Origin: Epiperipatus broadwayi
Lineage: Eukaryota > Onychophora > Udeonychophora > Euonychophora > Peripatidae
Length of the DNA: 64,000 bases
Reading direction: 5' to 3'
Assembly: GCA_028023455.1 (NCBI GenBank)
Contig: JAQFVV010012446.1
Location: forward strand, 2,914,001 to 2,978,000
Shown here: positions 22,871 through 35,120 of the stretch, in pieces
How positions within the stretch are numbered: position 1 is the stretch's first letter
How the letters are laid out: each line of letters starts with the position of its first letter
The notes under the pieces: generated by a model
Databases searched by the model: none
What the model was told of the DNA's origin: nothing
The model's input: the letters and a program-made list of their open reading frames with translations, nothing else
Program-made: the position numbers and the translations under genes

Positions 22871-23950
22871 TCTTAGATCAAAAAAATAATTTCTAATCTA
22901 ACAAAAATTATGTAAAAATTGATCATTTGTTTGTTTATTAAATGATTATTGTTTGAAAACAGCTCTTATAAATTAAGTTTATCTAATATATATATATGCA
23001 CATGCACAGTACTTTTGGTTTTTTTTTATGTATTTATGAGCAACAATATTAGGTTTCTGAATATTTATAAAGAAGTTTTCTTATATTTAGTTTCTTTTGT
23101 GTTTGTAATATCTGCTCTATAGATATTTCTTAGTACTATTTTATGATGTTGGTTGTATTGTCAAATAACACAATAGGTTGACAAAGCACAAACACAATAT
23201 CCATGCATATATTATTATTACTAATTTGGATTAGCAATGACTGTGATTAAATGAGAATTCATAAGTTCTTCTCAAAACTCATAAAAGCAAGCAGAAAAAA
23301 TTAAGTATAAGTAAACTACTAAATAAATAGTTGGATGAGACTACAAATACTATAGTTTAATGATATTTTTCAATGGTAATATATTTTTCTTCTTTTTTTT
23401 TTTAATTTTTAAAAATTTACATACTGATGAACTTTTAAAATAATGCTTGCTTAACAAAAAAAAGTTGGTAACAGTTTAATACTTTCTCTATTCATTTTTT
23501 ACACACTTGGGAAAACTACTGAATCATTTTTGAAAAGACAAGTAAGAAATGGAACAAATAATAGGAGTATGGTTTTTAGGTGCTATATTTACAAACAAAA
23601 CTAAATGAAAATAATGTGGAAAAAAATTTCATGCACTTATTTAGTGTTTGTATTATTTAATGAAAAATTAAAAAAATAAACAAAGGTCACAAGGGCTTTG
23701 GACAAAACTTCCTCTATCTCCTTACAGGTTACAAATTTCACTTTTCAAGCACTTATCCTATTATTCAATGAAAAAACTGAAAACATCAACTACAGTATTT
23801 GTCACTATTCAAACAATGAAAAAAATAATAATTTGCCACTTCTATATTCTTTTAAACAATTTATCACTTTCTTATTCTTTTACCAAAATCTCAAAACATC
23901 TTACTTTAAAAATACACATAAAATGAGACATTTAATCAAACTATGGGAAA
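22870..23950. other. AT-rich intron DNA
   Basis: A 95-codon plus-strand frame (23698-23985) of low complexity was not recognised. Nothing else was seen. Confidence 0.35.
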
Positions 23951-23959
23951 ATGTTAGGT

Positions 23960-24485
23960 TTATCATTTACAAATATATTAAATAATCTTAATATTACCAC
24001 TTATTCTTTTAAATTCACATAAATAAAGATACAATAAAAGACAAATGGCCTCCAAGGTGCATTTTGTGCTGAACCAGCACTCATCACTTGGTCCAGGTCA
24101 CTAACTCTTATCTATATCTTTATTATATGAAAAATATTTACCTATATTAAATAATTACATTTTGAATTATAAGAGTCAAATTAACTCAACCCATATCTTT
24201 GACACCATCCACTTTAGATAAATATACACATGACTATCATTAATCATTTACTAAATTAGAGATTGTCTCTAGCACAGATATAAACTTTAAAACTCAATTA
24301 ATTTTAAAAAATCGGATATATTAATCTTTAATTGAGTTTTAAAGTTTATATCTGTGCTAGAGACAATCTCTAGTTTAGTAAATAATTAATAATAGTCATT
24401 ATTATATTTATATAAAGTGGATGGTGTCAAAGATATGGATTGAGTTAATTTGACACTTGCAATTCAAAATGTAATTGTTTATCAT
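23960..24485. repeat. Hammerhead repeat family B, foldback copy
   Basis: The left unit (23960-24300) carries a decayed minus-strand hammerhead at 24052-24091. Its 3' half pairs with 24317-24485 (ctctagcacagatataaac against gtttatatctgtgctagag) to form an inverted repeat with ~165-bp arms and a ~15-nt loop. In the ribozyme CTGATGA has become GTGATGA, GAAA has become AAAA and the cleavage-site TC has become CC, while stem I CCAA/TTGG and stem II stay paired. Confidence 0.65.
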
Positions 24486-24927
24486 TTACTATTTAAGTAG
24501 TGGTTCAGTGACTCTCTCCGATATATATAAAAAAAGGAAAAATCATAGAGGGCATATTAAAATGATACTTATAAGTTATTTCAATTACCACTGGTTAAAT
24601 AAATCTATAATTGATTAAATTATAATTTATTGTTTCAATTTGTATAAAAAAAAAAGAGGAAAGGAGGGGATTAATGAAGGATATAGTAATTTAATACAAT
24701 TGAGAAAATCAAATTTTATAAAAGTTGAATGCAAAATTCTGAGACAATTATAATTATATCTCCTTAGAATATTTTTAAAATATTAAACATGATATTTGCA
24801 TAACTAATATTACTTTTTTTTATTTTCAATATTATTAACTGAAAAATAATTTTGAAAAATATTTTAAATATCTATATTTAATTTTAAGCCTTTAAAGAAT
24901 TAATTTGCACAAAGCATTTCTACTTAC

Positions 24928-25082
24928 TTTCTGGAAAATATAAAACATTATTTAATCTCCAAAGCTGTTTATTCAAATTTTCAGTAAAAGGAAAATCTCC
25001 AAGTAAAATTGTAAAAATGATAAATATAGCTGTACTTAAATTCCAAATTGATGTTGGCCATAATCCATTTCTGATTGAATTT
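24928..25082 (-). CDS. CPT1-like protein, exon 3 (first membrane segment)
   Basis: Bounded by an acceptor (TTATTTTAG) and a textbook donor (GTAAGTAG), 155 nt, entering in phase 2 and leaving in phase 1. It encodes NSIRNGLWPTSIWNLSTA, then a hydrophobic run IFIIFTILL, then GDFPFTENLNKQLWRLNNVL. CPT1 proteins have a K/R-NG-x-x-x-G-x-(Y/W)-P-x-S motif directly before the first membrane helix, and this exon fits that. The leftover A joins the GA of the next exon into an Arg codon, so the phases agree across an 8.8-kb intron that holds family B, D and E repeats. Confidence 0.55.
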
Positions 25083-25269
25083 CTAAAATAAAATAATAAT
25101 AATAATGAATGAGTTAACAAAATTAATATTTTATGTTAGTGAATAATAAATCAATGTGGTACAGAAGTAAAAAAAAAAAAAAAAGGGGGGGTATATATAA
25201 GTCATAATAAAATACTAATTTTAATATAAATTTGATTCAAACTAAAGCCATATTTTAACAATTTCCTAA

Positions 25270-25410
25270 AAAAATAAGTTGAATGATTTGTTGTCAGGAG
25301 TTCATAAAAAGTTTGAACACTGAAAGTGATTGAGATGATTTGTGATCTATGGATTTGGGGTACAGAATCTATACTCTACCATTGCAGCAAAGTATGCAGA
25401 GTAATTTGTT
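25270..25410 (-). repeat. tRNA-type SINE, second family
   Basis: Plus-strand atgatttgttgtcaggagttcat is the reverse complement of the conserved 3' end; ctctaccattgcagc marks the promoter-like head. Confidence 0.5.
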
Positions 25411-25634
25411 TCCTGCTTAAGTTGTTACTATAAAACTCTGGTGCTCAATTTAATGATTATCATCTATTATTTATTGCAATGTTATTTTTAGTCAATCCAT
25501 TACAAGTCAATCCTTAAAAAGGTTATTTAGTATATTTATATAGTACACAAGTTAGGGTGCTGCTTCAGATCTCTAACTTGTTTTTTCAAGTATGTTGATT
25601 TTCTCAAAATAACATATGATTTTTAATTTTAATT

Positions 25635-26160
25635 ACATTTTTAATTACAAGGGTCAAATTAACTCAACCCACATCTTTGGCACCATTCACTTTAAATAAA
25701 TTTAGTAATGACTATTATTAATCATTTACTAAACTAGAGATTATCTCTAGCATAGATATAAACTTCAAAACTCAATTAAGGATTAATATATCTGATTTTT
25801 TTAAAATTAAACATACTAACACTTGGAGTTATTCACATTTCTTTTTCCCACATGAAATATCTTTATAAATATATTAAATAACCTCAATATTATCATATAT
25901 TCTTTGAAATTCATATAAATAAAAATACAATAAAAGACAAATGAGCCCTAAGATGCATTTCGTGCTGAACCAGCACTCATCAGTTGGTCCAGGTCACTAT
26001 CCCTCATATATATCTTCATTATATAAAAAACATTTATCTATACTAAATAATTATATTTTGAATTTCAAGTGTCAAATTAATTCAACCCACATCTTTGACA
26101 TTGACCACTTTAGATAAATATAGTAATGATTACTATTAATCACTTACTAAACCCATGATT
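25635..26160 (-). repeat. Hammerhead repeat family B, tandem units of 419 bp
   Basis: The phrase gtcaaattaa-tcaaccca-atctttg occurs at 25652 and again at 26071, a 419-bp period, with one hammerhead between (25948-25987). The first unit is a 3' part and the second runs to about 26160. The same unit occurs singly at 23960. Confidence 0.65.
25948..25987 (-). ncRNA. Hammerhead ribozyme motif, family B, canonical core
   Basis: On the minus strand, in order: stem I CCAA, core CTGATGA, stem II GTGCT/AGCAC closed by the canonical G-C pair next to the core, GAAA, self-complementary TGCA as minimal stem III, cleavage-site TC, and stem I return strand TTAG (one C-A mismatch; the 24.05-kb copy has TTGG). 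All invariant residues are present, so cleavage after the TC is predicted. The palindromic TGCA suggests activity as a dimer, as known for hammerheads with very short stem III. Confidence 0.8.
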
Positions 26161-26189
26161 TTTCTTTATATTAATGACCATCAGTAAAA

Positions 26190-26310
26190 ATATTTGAATG
26201 ATTTTATTGCTAGAGTTCACAAGAAGTTCAAGCACCAGAAATGCATGCATTGGAATTGATCCTAAGATCCCACATTTCAGAGTCTGATGATTAACACTGT
26301 GCTAAATCCA
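26190..26310 (-). repeat. tRNA-type SINE, second family, degraded
   Basis: Plus-strand attttattgctagagttcac and agagtctgatgattaacactgtgctaaatcc align with the copies at 22.0 and 25.3 kb. Confidence 0.45.
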
Positions 26311-26939
26311 CAAAGCATTGCCTAATCAGTGGTAACAGAATTCATATATCTAATTCCACTCAAGGCTCAATTGTTCATCTCTTGCAAGCAGTAAATGATT
26401 TGCAATGAAAATATAAGAATTTGTTAAATATAACTTTAAAAATAATTTTTCAAATAATAAAATCAAACTTAAATCACTATATGTTTAAATATGTTAATTT
26501 CAAAAGAAAAATTCCACTATCAGATAATCAGATCTTAAAAGAAGTAGGAATTAAAAAACTGAATATGAAATTAATTCAAGATTAAAAGATTTTAATAAAA
26601 GCAAATTTAACTTTTTTTTTAAATATAAATAATTCAAATCACATTGCTAGTTTCTATTAAATTTATATCAATTGGCACTGAATTAAAAATAATTTCCATT
26701 CAAAAGAACTGGTATTTAAAACTATAAATGGAAACATTTGCATTTGGTAATTTTAACAAATACTAATCATATAATTCTATCTCTTTTGGCTTAGCAAGCT
26801 TATCAAAATTTATATATTTGAAAATCGGTGTGATTAAATCAAAATTGAGAAATTAAATCTTTCCTACACACAGAATTTTGAAAACACTGTTTGATCTAAA
26901 GACTATCAATCTTTACTTGATTCTGAAAATATAAGTATC

Positions 26940-29470
26940 TGCTTTTCTATCATTTTCAAACTTTATTGGTTTACTGCAAGGTAATCCAGTTTCTCTAATC
27001 CATAACTTCTCCATATTACAAATTTTCTAATTTTCATTTATTCATCTCACGTGATTTCTTTCTAGGACTTTTACAAACTTTTAGGCAACTCTTCTAGTAA
27101 TATGTCTAATCAGACTCCATTTCATCCTCTTAATTCCTTTAATAATGACAATGATTCCTGTTTGTTCTTACATCCAAATATTTTGCTTCCAATCTCTTCT
27201 TGTTAGTTTTACTGTACATTTTTCCATACTTCATTGAATGGTCCAATGCCTTTGTATTGCTTTTTGTTAAATTCCCAAGTTTAAATCCATAAGCAAAAAC
27301 AAGTAAAACATATTTATTAAAAACTTTCCTTTTCAAAAACATAATCATATTTTCTTTTGATATTAAATTATTTCTACCAAAACAATTCCATCTAAGTTTA
27401 ATTCTTTGACTAGTTTCAGTCATTGTGTTTTCATTTGTATTAATAGCATGACCAAAGTATTTGTAGTGATTAATTTCTTCTAATTCATGATTATCAATTT
27501 TTATTTTCTACTGAGAAAATCCATTGAACATTGTTTTAATCTTTTTAGCATATAACTTTGAACTTATTTTCTTACTTTTATTTGATAATTCTTATAATAT
27601 TTACTGAAGCTCTGAAATGTTATTTGCAAAAAATAATCATGGCATCTGTAAAATCTAGTTGACTTAAAAAATCTCCATGTATTGTTATTCCCTTAGCTTC
27701 TCATTTTAATCTACAAAATACGTCATGTGCAGTTTCTGTAGAAAGTTTTGGAGATATGGAATCACCATGACATACACCCTTGTCAATGTTAATCTTCTTG
27801 CTGTTGCTATGAAATCTAATCACTGCTGCTACATTTTGATAAGTATTGGATATATATATCTTAATAATTTTTAAAGCTTTAATCATTTTGGAAAATCTTA
27901 TAAAATCAAATGCCTTTTGATAATCTATAAATCCAAAGGATAATGGAAATTCATATTCCTTGTCCTTTCAATAATTTCTTTGAATACTTGGATGTGATCC
28001 ACTGTGTTAAACAAACTTTTAAATCCAGCTTATTATTTTAGAATCAAAAGTTCACTGCAAATGAATTGTAATTATCTTAATAAAGACTTTTTATAGAATT
28101 AATAAAAGTCTGATAGGTCTGTTTTAATATCATCTTTATCATTTAGACATTTATTATATGATTTTGACAATTTTTCTCTTTCTTCACCTGCTTCTTTTAA
28201 AATATCTGTAATAATTCCATTGTGGAGTTTTTCTCTTCTTAGATTTAATTGTATGTCTCATCTCTTTATATAAAATGCTTGGTAATTCAGAATGTAGTAA
28301 ATGTAGTTGTTATTTTATTTGCCTGTTCTTTATTCTATATAATTCTTTATAGAAATCTTCCGCATATTTCATAAAATCATTTCTCATTTTAATAATAGTT
28401 TCAATATTTTATTGCTGAAATAACTTTTCCTCCAATATCAAGATGATCTTTTATAGTTTTGAGACTTTATTCCTTCAATCCCTTGCTAATTCAGTTATAT
28501 TTTCCTCTGTCATTATTTTGTCTTTTTCAGACCATTTTACTGAACTCCAGATATTAAACTCTTCTTAATGGATTGTTTTTAAATATTTTCATATTCTTCT
28601 TTTTTTCATGTACTATCTTAAGAGTCTTGATTAAAAATTTCCTGACAAATTGCTTCTTTTTTTGTATCAGCTATCTTTGTTGCAGCTCTTAGTAGAGTAT
28701 CAGTTATCCTTTTATTTATTTCATTCAAATCTGAATCATTTTCAAAGACTGCTAATATTTTAAAACATTTATCAAGTTCTAACATAAATTCACTGGAATG
28801 TTTCTGAAAATTAGAAATATCAACTATTAATACTGCCTTTATTAATAGTTTTTCTAATTTTGCATCAAGTCATTAGTCAAATTTTAATCTAATTTTGCTG
28901 TACCTTCATTTGGATGATCCCACGTTTATTTACATCTAAGATTTTTCTTTAAAAAAAGAATTTGACTTTGCTTTCTCTGCAAACTCCACAAGTCAATCAT
29001 TTCTATCACCTCAACCAAGTTTATTCAACAATATTTTCATCTTTCAATCATTGTCCAATTCTAGCATTAAAATCTTCCATGACAATTTTGGTGTATTCAA
29101 ATTCATTTTGTACATCTATATAATTTTTTTTTTTTACTTTATCAAAATGAAAACTTGTTAGGGCATAAACATTTGATATTTTCTATTAAATTGAATAACT
29201 TATCTTACCATTCTGTCTGATATCCCATAAATTTCTACAATGTTGTTCTCCCACTTTTTATTTATAATAAATACTATTCTGCTTGTATTTTCAATAAGTA
29301 TATCTTTATAGTAAAGGTCACATTCACTTTTTAAATCAATTTTCTTTTCACCTTTTCTTCTAATTTCACAAAATCCAGTAATGTCCCAATTTAATATTAT
29401 TTAGTATTTCTTCCAATTCATACAATCTTCTCTCATGTGAAAGTGATCTACAGTTTAAGTACCTAAATAA
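26940..29470 (-). mobile_element. LINE, nearly full coding span, degraded
   Basis: From high to low coordinates the minus strand shows the order of a non-LTR retroelement. An endonuclease domain lies near 29470-29050 (INKKWENNIVEIYGISDRM, then MEDFNARIG, where GDFNA is expected). A reverse transcriptase follows, including KINIDKGVCHGDSISPKL at about 27780 (family RGVRQGDTISPKLF), and then a C-terminal piece with IKLRWNCFGRNNLISKEN and KRKVFNKYVLLVFAYGF. It belongs to the widespread endonuclease/reverse-transcriptase LINE group, probably RTE-like. Frames are broken many times, so it is inactive. It lies in an intron of the CPT1-like gene in the same orientation. Confidence 0.65.
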
Positions 29471-29954
29471 AAGGTCATCATAAAATGGCAGTCTAGCAAT
29501 CAGAAGATTATTAGAATCATCTGCCTTCAGCAGCCAATTATTGCTTTACTAATGATTTTACAGTCTCCTGGAAATGAGAATCATGGTTTAATATTGACTA
29601 ACAAAATTATAAATAATAAAAAAGATCATTTAAACTCCTATTCATTCTGACCAAGAAAAGCTCAGCTGATGTTTGAGAGTTAAAAACAATCAGGCAGCTG
29701 AGATAAAAAGATGATAGTGTTTTTTGGTCTTAAACTCGGAGGTAAAAAAACAATAAACTCACTGTAGTGGTTAATGTATAGCAGTGAGCAACCCATCCAT
29801 GATCACTTATCATATAAATAATGACACAGTAATAATACTTACAACAATAAAAATATGTGATATGGGTATTAGATAATCCAGCTAGATTCCTTTAAAGTCT
29901 CAAAGAGGAATCAAAAAATTCCTTTCAGTTAACAGCAAACTTCTTTCTGCTTTT

Positions 29955-30058
29955 TTTAAATTTTTTTATTTTTATATGTCAAAGCATTGACCTGGAAGCA
30001 AACCCGGGCCAGCTTGCTTGGAAGGCAGCTATGCTAACTGCTATGCCACCAATGCTTG
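29955..30058 (-). mobile_element. tRNA-derived SINE, first family
   Basis: Minus-strand order: TCAAGCATTGGTGGCATAGC with a box A-like TGGCATAGCAGTTAGC, then GGGTTTGCTTCC like box B, then an AT-rich A tail. It is bordered by a 16-bp target-site duplication ACTTCTTTCTGCTTTT (29939-29954 and 30059-30074). Its length of ~104 bp suggests a minimal SINE that depends on a LINE. Confidence 0.75.
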
Positions 30059-30289
30059 ACTTCTTTCTGCTTTTGTATATTAAGTAATAAAATTTTGCCT
30101 AATAAATATTTTAAATTTCTTTTTTTAATTAAGGTAAACGAATGTAGAAAAAAAATCATGAACTTATTGATATCAAAAAACTATCTCGCCTAAATCAAAA
30201 TTGAATGCTATTACTATAAGGTATCACTTTACAATCACCATTTAAAGAATAAGACTACAGTATTTTTCCTCTTATAAGACTATACCTCT

Positions 30290-31560
30290 TTATAAAATCT
30301 TCCAATTCCCAATCACCATGTTTCTCTGTCCATAAATCTTTCAATTTCTTTCTCCCTTTTCTCTATCTATTTCCTCTTGCCAGTCCAATTTCATGTTTCC
30401 TTCAGTAATATCTCATGAGTCATACTTTGTTCATATTATCATAATTTGTCTATTTTGATTCCATTTACTATAGTGTGCTTAACATCCATTATTATTTTAA
30501 TTCTTTTATTATTTATCCATTCTTTCTTTGATTTTCCTGCATATCTTTGTTAATAATCTATTTCTATAGTCATTGAATCTTTTTCATCTTATTCTTCAAC
30601 TGTCAAATCTCACTATCATACATGTGGAGACTTTTTGCTAATGTATAATAAATCTGTCAATTATTGATTTTTGATATATTTCAATCCTATAATATCCTAT
30701 TTATTGCTGCTATAACTATTCCCCTTAATAAGTTTCTTTCTTTTATGATTTCATCTGTTGTTACCCTTTAGGCAATCTTTATGCTTGGTTACTATATTCT
30801 TCATAATTTTTAATCCTTTATCCATTTTACAAAATTATATTCTGTTATGTTCCTCCCCTCTCCCTCTCCAATATGCACATTTTATATTTTTGTTATATTT
30901 ATTTCTAAGATGGGATTTCTCGTATAACTCTATTAATTTTTGAGCCATGTGATTCAATTATCGTGATTCTAAAAAAAAAACTATTTGATCATTAACATAG
31001 CATAATATACAAAATATCTCACATTTCTTTTGTAGATATTTTAAGAATTTGTTCTTGATATATTTTAATGGAGGTGATAATCAACAATCCTTTTTGAATA
31101 CTTTAGTTCCTCTTATATCATCATAAATTGTATATTCTATTTTTATCTTTGAACATATACTATTGTATAATTTGTTTAATAGCTTTAATAAGAATTATGT
31201 TTATGTTAATTAATTCCAGTGTTTCCCATAATTTTTTGATTGGGACACTTTTTAATGTCAATATACACAAGATGTCTTGGTTTACTGCCATTTTCTTTTC
31301 TATTATTTTGAACACTCAGAACAAATGATCTATTGTAGATTTTCTATTCCTGAAACCCTACTTGCTTTAAGCTTCTACAGTTTTTTTTCCACATACTTGA
31401 TTCAACAGTTTCCAACTTTCCTTACTATTTTCTTTCCATTTAAAAATAAATCAATCCTTTTATAATTCTCCCCCTAATTGTTGCTTTCACTCCAGATTTC
31501 TGCTGGAACTTTTTATTTATTTATTTGATGTTATGGTTGTTTTATTAATTTAAATATTTA
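30290..31560 (-). mobile_element. Second LINE type, reverse-transcriptase fragment
   Basis: Broken minus-strand frames. Near 31360-31230 a segment resembles the GFR-G-R-S-T-x-D-x-I region, followed by KLWETLELINMNIILIKAI. Near 30990 YVNDQIVF stands where (Y/F)ADDQ-type catalytic residues are expected. Further on are basic, Lys-rich segments. The DDQ form and the spacing differ from the LINE at 26.9 kb, so this is another clade that I cannot name. Many stops; inactive. Confidence 0.5.
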
Positions 31561-32103
31561 CAATATAACTGTCTTTTCTCTGCTATCTCATTTTCAGTTT
31601 CCCAGTTCTATTGTTATATATATATACATTTTCTTCAATCATTTTTCATTGTACAAATCTAATGCTTCTCTTGCAACTGAATGTATATAATGTTTATATA
31701 ACTGTAATGTTCTTCAATATTTTCAAAATCACTTTTTACTTACAACTAGTTTTTCATCTAGTCATAATTTATATAATCTCTGGAAATTCTTATGATTCAA
31801 ACCCTCTAAGTTATATCTATCTTCCTTTATTGTTGTTTTATAAATTGTATACATATAAAGCTGTGCCAAAGGTAATTGTCTCATAAGTGAAAGTAATAAA
31901 GTTCTCATTACCAAAATATAATGAAAAAATTTAAATATAAAATTAATTACAACTTTCAATTTAAAAATAAAATTTCTGTTTCAGACATATAAAAAAGTAT
32001 TAATATTAAATATGCAGATAATAGAACATATTTATTATTTTACAATTTATTATGGTAAGTTAACTCTTTAACTTCAATATGCCAAAAAATGAGTCCTTCA
32101 AGG

Positions 32104-32226
32104 TTTACTGCAGTGGCAGAGTGGTGGACCTCCAGATTACAAGATTGGATCAATTTCAGTTCTGGTCCTTCTGGTACTTAAACTTCTTATGAATTTCTGA
32201 GCAATAAAACCATTCAATTATTACTA
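32104..32226 (+). repeat. tRNA-type SINE, second family
   Basis: TGGCAGAGTGG is a box A match. It is followed by cttccagattacaag-like and TTCAGTTCTGGTCC segments, then the family 3' end CTTATGAATTTCTGAGCAATAAAACC and an ATT-rich tail. Confidence 0.6.
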
Positions 32227-32631
32227 TTACTGAAGAATGTTATAAAGAAAGCTAATGATAAACAAGTTTGAACAAGCAAAAATAGTATATAACATACAAT
32301 TAAAAAAAAAAATAGAGGGAGATTAAAATAAACCAGCTTAAAAAATCATATGCTCATGAAGATACCGGAATGTCATTTTTAACTAATATAATTCTGGACA
32401 AGAATTTAAGTGCATATACATATAAGAATATGTGTTAAAGTAATCTTTTCTTCAGCACATTATATTATATCATTTAATGTAATATTTAAACAGCATTAAA
32501 CTGTTGCATGTGCGCTTTGGAAAAACATCGCGCTATATAAAATAATTGACTTATATCATTTAATGGAAAAAAACACAACATGCTGGCTGTATTGAGCTGA
32601 GGATATGAAGAACTTTGAGTGAACTACTTAC

Positions 32632-32743
32632 GGATAGCTTAAATTGTGCAAAGTACATACATATTTCAAATAAATGAAACACCATCTTCTGATACTTCTT
32701 GGATGCAGAGTCAAACTTAAATCTATAGATGAAGAATTGTATA
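32632..32743 (-). CDS. CPT1-like protein, exon 2
   Basis: 112 nt between an acceptor CTGTTTTCAG and the donor GTAAGTAG. It enters in phase 1 and leaves in phase 2, with CC joining the A of the next exon into a Pro codon. It encodes YNSSSIDLSLTLHPRSIRRW and continues to LKYVCTLHNLSYP. The ID-x-x-L-x-x-x-x-(L/I)-R pattern is loosely like the cytosolic N-terminal domain of CPT1 but is not diagnostic. The assignment rests on splice signals and phase agreement with exon 3. Confidence 0.4.
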
Positions 32744-32984
32744 CTGAAAACAGTACCTTGAAGAAATTTTGAATAATAACTTCAGCAAAGATTGTAGCAT
32801 GCAAAGATTTCAAAAATCTGGAATTTTAACAGTAGGATCTGAACACACTGTAATTAACCATACACACGTATAGTAAATTACCAGCACACACAATACATAT
32901 ATATTATATTTTTTATATTTTACAATTTTCAATATTTTAAACTCTATACACTATTTTAAAACTGCTGTACTTTAAAAAATAATC

Positions 32985-33125
32985 ATATGATTCATTGCTC
33001 TGAGCAATTCCCTTCAGTTTATCAAAAAAGATTTTTTTAAAACTCTACTCAACTGAAAATTGATCCAGAAATCTCTAATTCTCAAATCAGCCACTTTACT
33101 ATTGCATTGAACTGTATGAGGCTTT
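32985..33125 (-). repeat. tRNA-type SINE, second family, degraded
   Basis: Plus-strand atgattcattgctctgagcaattc and ccactttactattgcattgaac align with other minus-strand copies. Confidence 0.4.
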
Positions 33126-33529
33126 AAAACTGTTTACTTATGTATTTACTTCCATACAAAATTAAACAACTATTCACCAGCTTTAAAACCATGATAAACT
33201 AAACTAAATAAAATGTTTACAAAAAAAAAGAAAATGGGATTTTAAAAAAAAAAACATATACTAATACATATAAGATTTATTTAATAAATAGTTAGTCTGG
33301 AAAATTTATAAATTATTATTTTACTAAATTTGTATTTTAAAAAAATGATAACAATTTATCATATAAAAATAATTCATTTATAAAAATATCTGAAATAATA
33401 AGATAATTGAATAAATGCACATCCTATATATATAAAAAAATATTTTTTAAAAAAATAATGCTTTTATGTAAATAGCAGACAAAAAATACAAAATAACAAA
33501 GTAATCCACTATCAGTTGATTTGCAGGAA

Positions 33530-34155
33530 TATTGTATATATAATTCAATACATCAACTTCTTTTTAAATCTTGTTTTTATATGATTATTATAATACATAA
33601 ATATAGACCATTTCGAGTATTTAATATTATAGTCTTTATCAAGGAAATTGAAAAATAAAAATATATAACAATTAATATAAATATCAAATATTCCAAACAA
33701 TCCCAAAAATATATATAACTCTTTACCTTAAACCCTTTCTATTACAACAATCTCAAAAACATCTCATTTTTTTATACATATATACTTTATTTATTTTTAA
33801 ATTGATTTCTTTATCCTTTATATATAATTCTATAATTTTATTATTAGCAACATCTGGATCAATATTAATATACATATTAATTATATCTAATTTTACAAAA
33901 AAAATTTAAAAACATTATTTCCTAAGAAATCACCCAATTTATTAATATATTTTTAGATAATCACATGATTTAATAAGAAGTTGGTGTATTGAATTATATA
34001 TTGAATTTTATGAATTATTTTGAAAAGAAAAATGTGTTGGTGATATTTTTAAATTCAGGAACATTGTCATTTCATAAAAGCATTTGCAGCTCAAATAAAT
34101 TACAATAATGAAAATAAGGCTCAAATGCTTTTATGAAACGGCAATATTCCTGCAA
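33530..34155 (-). mobile_element. Penelope-like element remnant
   Basis: A reverse-transcriptase fragment lies between inverted sequences: tcaatacatcaacttc near 33550 pairs with gaagttggtgtattga near 33980. A second inverted pair of ~30 bp (34058-34087 and 34117-34152) is built from gcatttg and tttcataaaag. Plus-strand tttcgagtatttaatattatagtctttatcaagg near 33613 is, in reverse complement, a decayed hammerhead-like string with CGAAA. Confidence 0.5.
33753..33895 (-). pseudogene. Penelope-like reverse transcriptase fragment
   Basis: The minus-strand frame reads KLDIINMYINIDPDVANNK and continues IIELYIKDKEI until a TGA at 33755-33753. The D-x-x-x-MY-x-NI motif and the following D-x-A-x-x-x-I-I-E pattern match the start of the Penelope-type RT, where the Asp is one of the catalytic carboxylates. 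Only ~47 residues remain. In this family the RT copies RNA at a nicked or terminal target; this piece cannot function. Confidence 0.6.
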
Positions 34156-34629
34156 TTTCCAATTGATTTATAACAAGTCTAAATTCTTAAGAGCTCTGAT
34201 ATTTTCCAAGGATGGCAAATTTACCAGGAGGGGTTACTTTGTTATTTTGTACTTTTTAGTCAGCTATTTACATAAAAACATTATTTTTAAAAAAATCCTT
34301 TTTTTATGTCTTATTGATTACTTTTTAGGTAAATTTACATATTATTTTAAAAAATAATTAAAACTGAAAAAAAAAATCTGACAAAAATTATAATTTAATA
34401 ATAAGATGTGAAAATAAAAAATATGCCCTCTAACAAACATATCAAATTTAAGTATCATGTAATCACCTACTATATAAAAATACATATATATTGGCTTTTT
34501 AATTAATTTAATTAAGTAAATAAATCAATATTAATAAAAAAATTCTACAAATGTAATGTTTCTATCAAATATATATTTTTTTAATTAATTTAATAATGAA
34601 ATCAATATTAATAAAATTGTATTCTACAA

Positions 34630-34725
34630 ACATAATATTTCAATTAGCTCAACTGGCACAGTTGTTAAGTTTTCTTGGGAAGGGAAGGTTGTGAGTTTGA
34701 GTTCTAACGGAATGGATTTTTTTCC
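34630..34725 (+). repeat. tRNA-like SINE head, third type
   Basis: TAGCTCAACTGGCACAGT resembles box A and GAGTTTGAGTTCTAA resembles box B of a tRNA promoter. No acceptor stem pairs, so it is not a tRNA gene. Confidence 0.4.
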
Positions 34726-35120
34726 ATTGTTAATTAGTCAACTTATAAAGCTATGTTCCCAAGATGAAAACACAATAATGCTTCAATCCAAATTAATTTG
34801 CTTGTATAAGCATATAAATCTGAATACAGTTCAGTATCTATACATTTTGGTGTCTTTCTTTTTTAAAAAAACCCAGTCACCTTCATCCTATGGGCATGAT
34901 TAGTGTAAGCATAGAAAAGGATGATCATGTGATGTTTTAGTGGTTTTACACATAGGTAGATGTTTAAATTTTAATTGAATTACCATTTACTTTTCTACAT
35001 TATTATATTATTTAATTTACAAAACTGCACTAATTGTAAATATTTTTTAAAAGCATATAATATTCTTCAAAAATAATTGGACTTTTTTAAAAAAATCAAT
35101 AATCTAATTATAATATTTAC

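Noticed and set aside
26940-29470. Active retroelement gene
   Set aside because: All LINE frames in the window are interrupted by stops and frameshifts.
31128-31886. Several hydrophobic plus-strand frames of 60-91 residues
   Set aside because: They are antisense to a degraded LINE or lie in T-rich DNA; the Phe/Leu/Ile-rich readings are compositional.
34630-34725. tRNA gene
   Set aside because: Box A- and B-like segments are present, but acceptor and anticodon stems do not pair. It is a SINE head.
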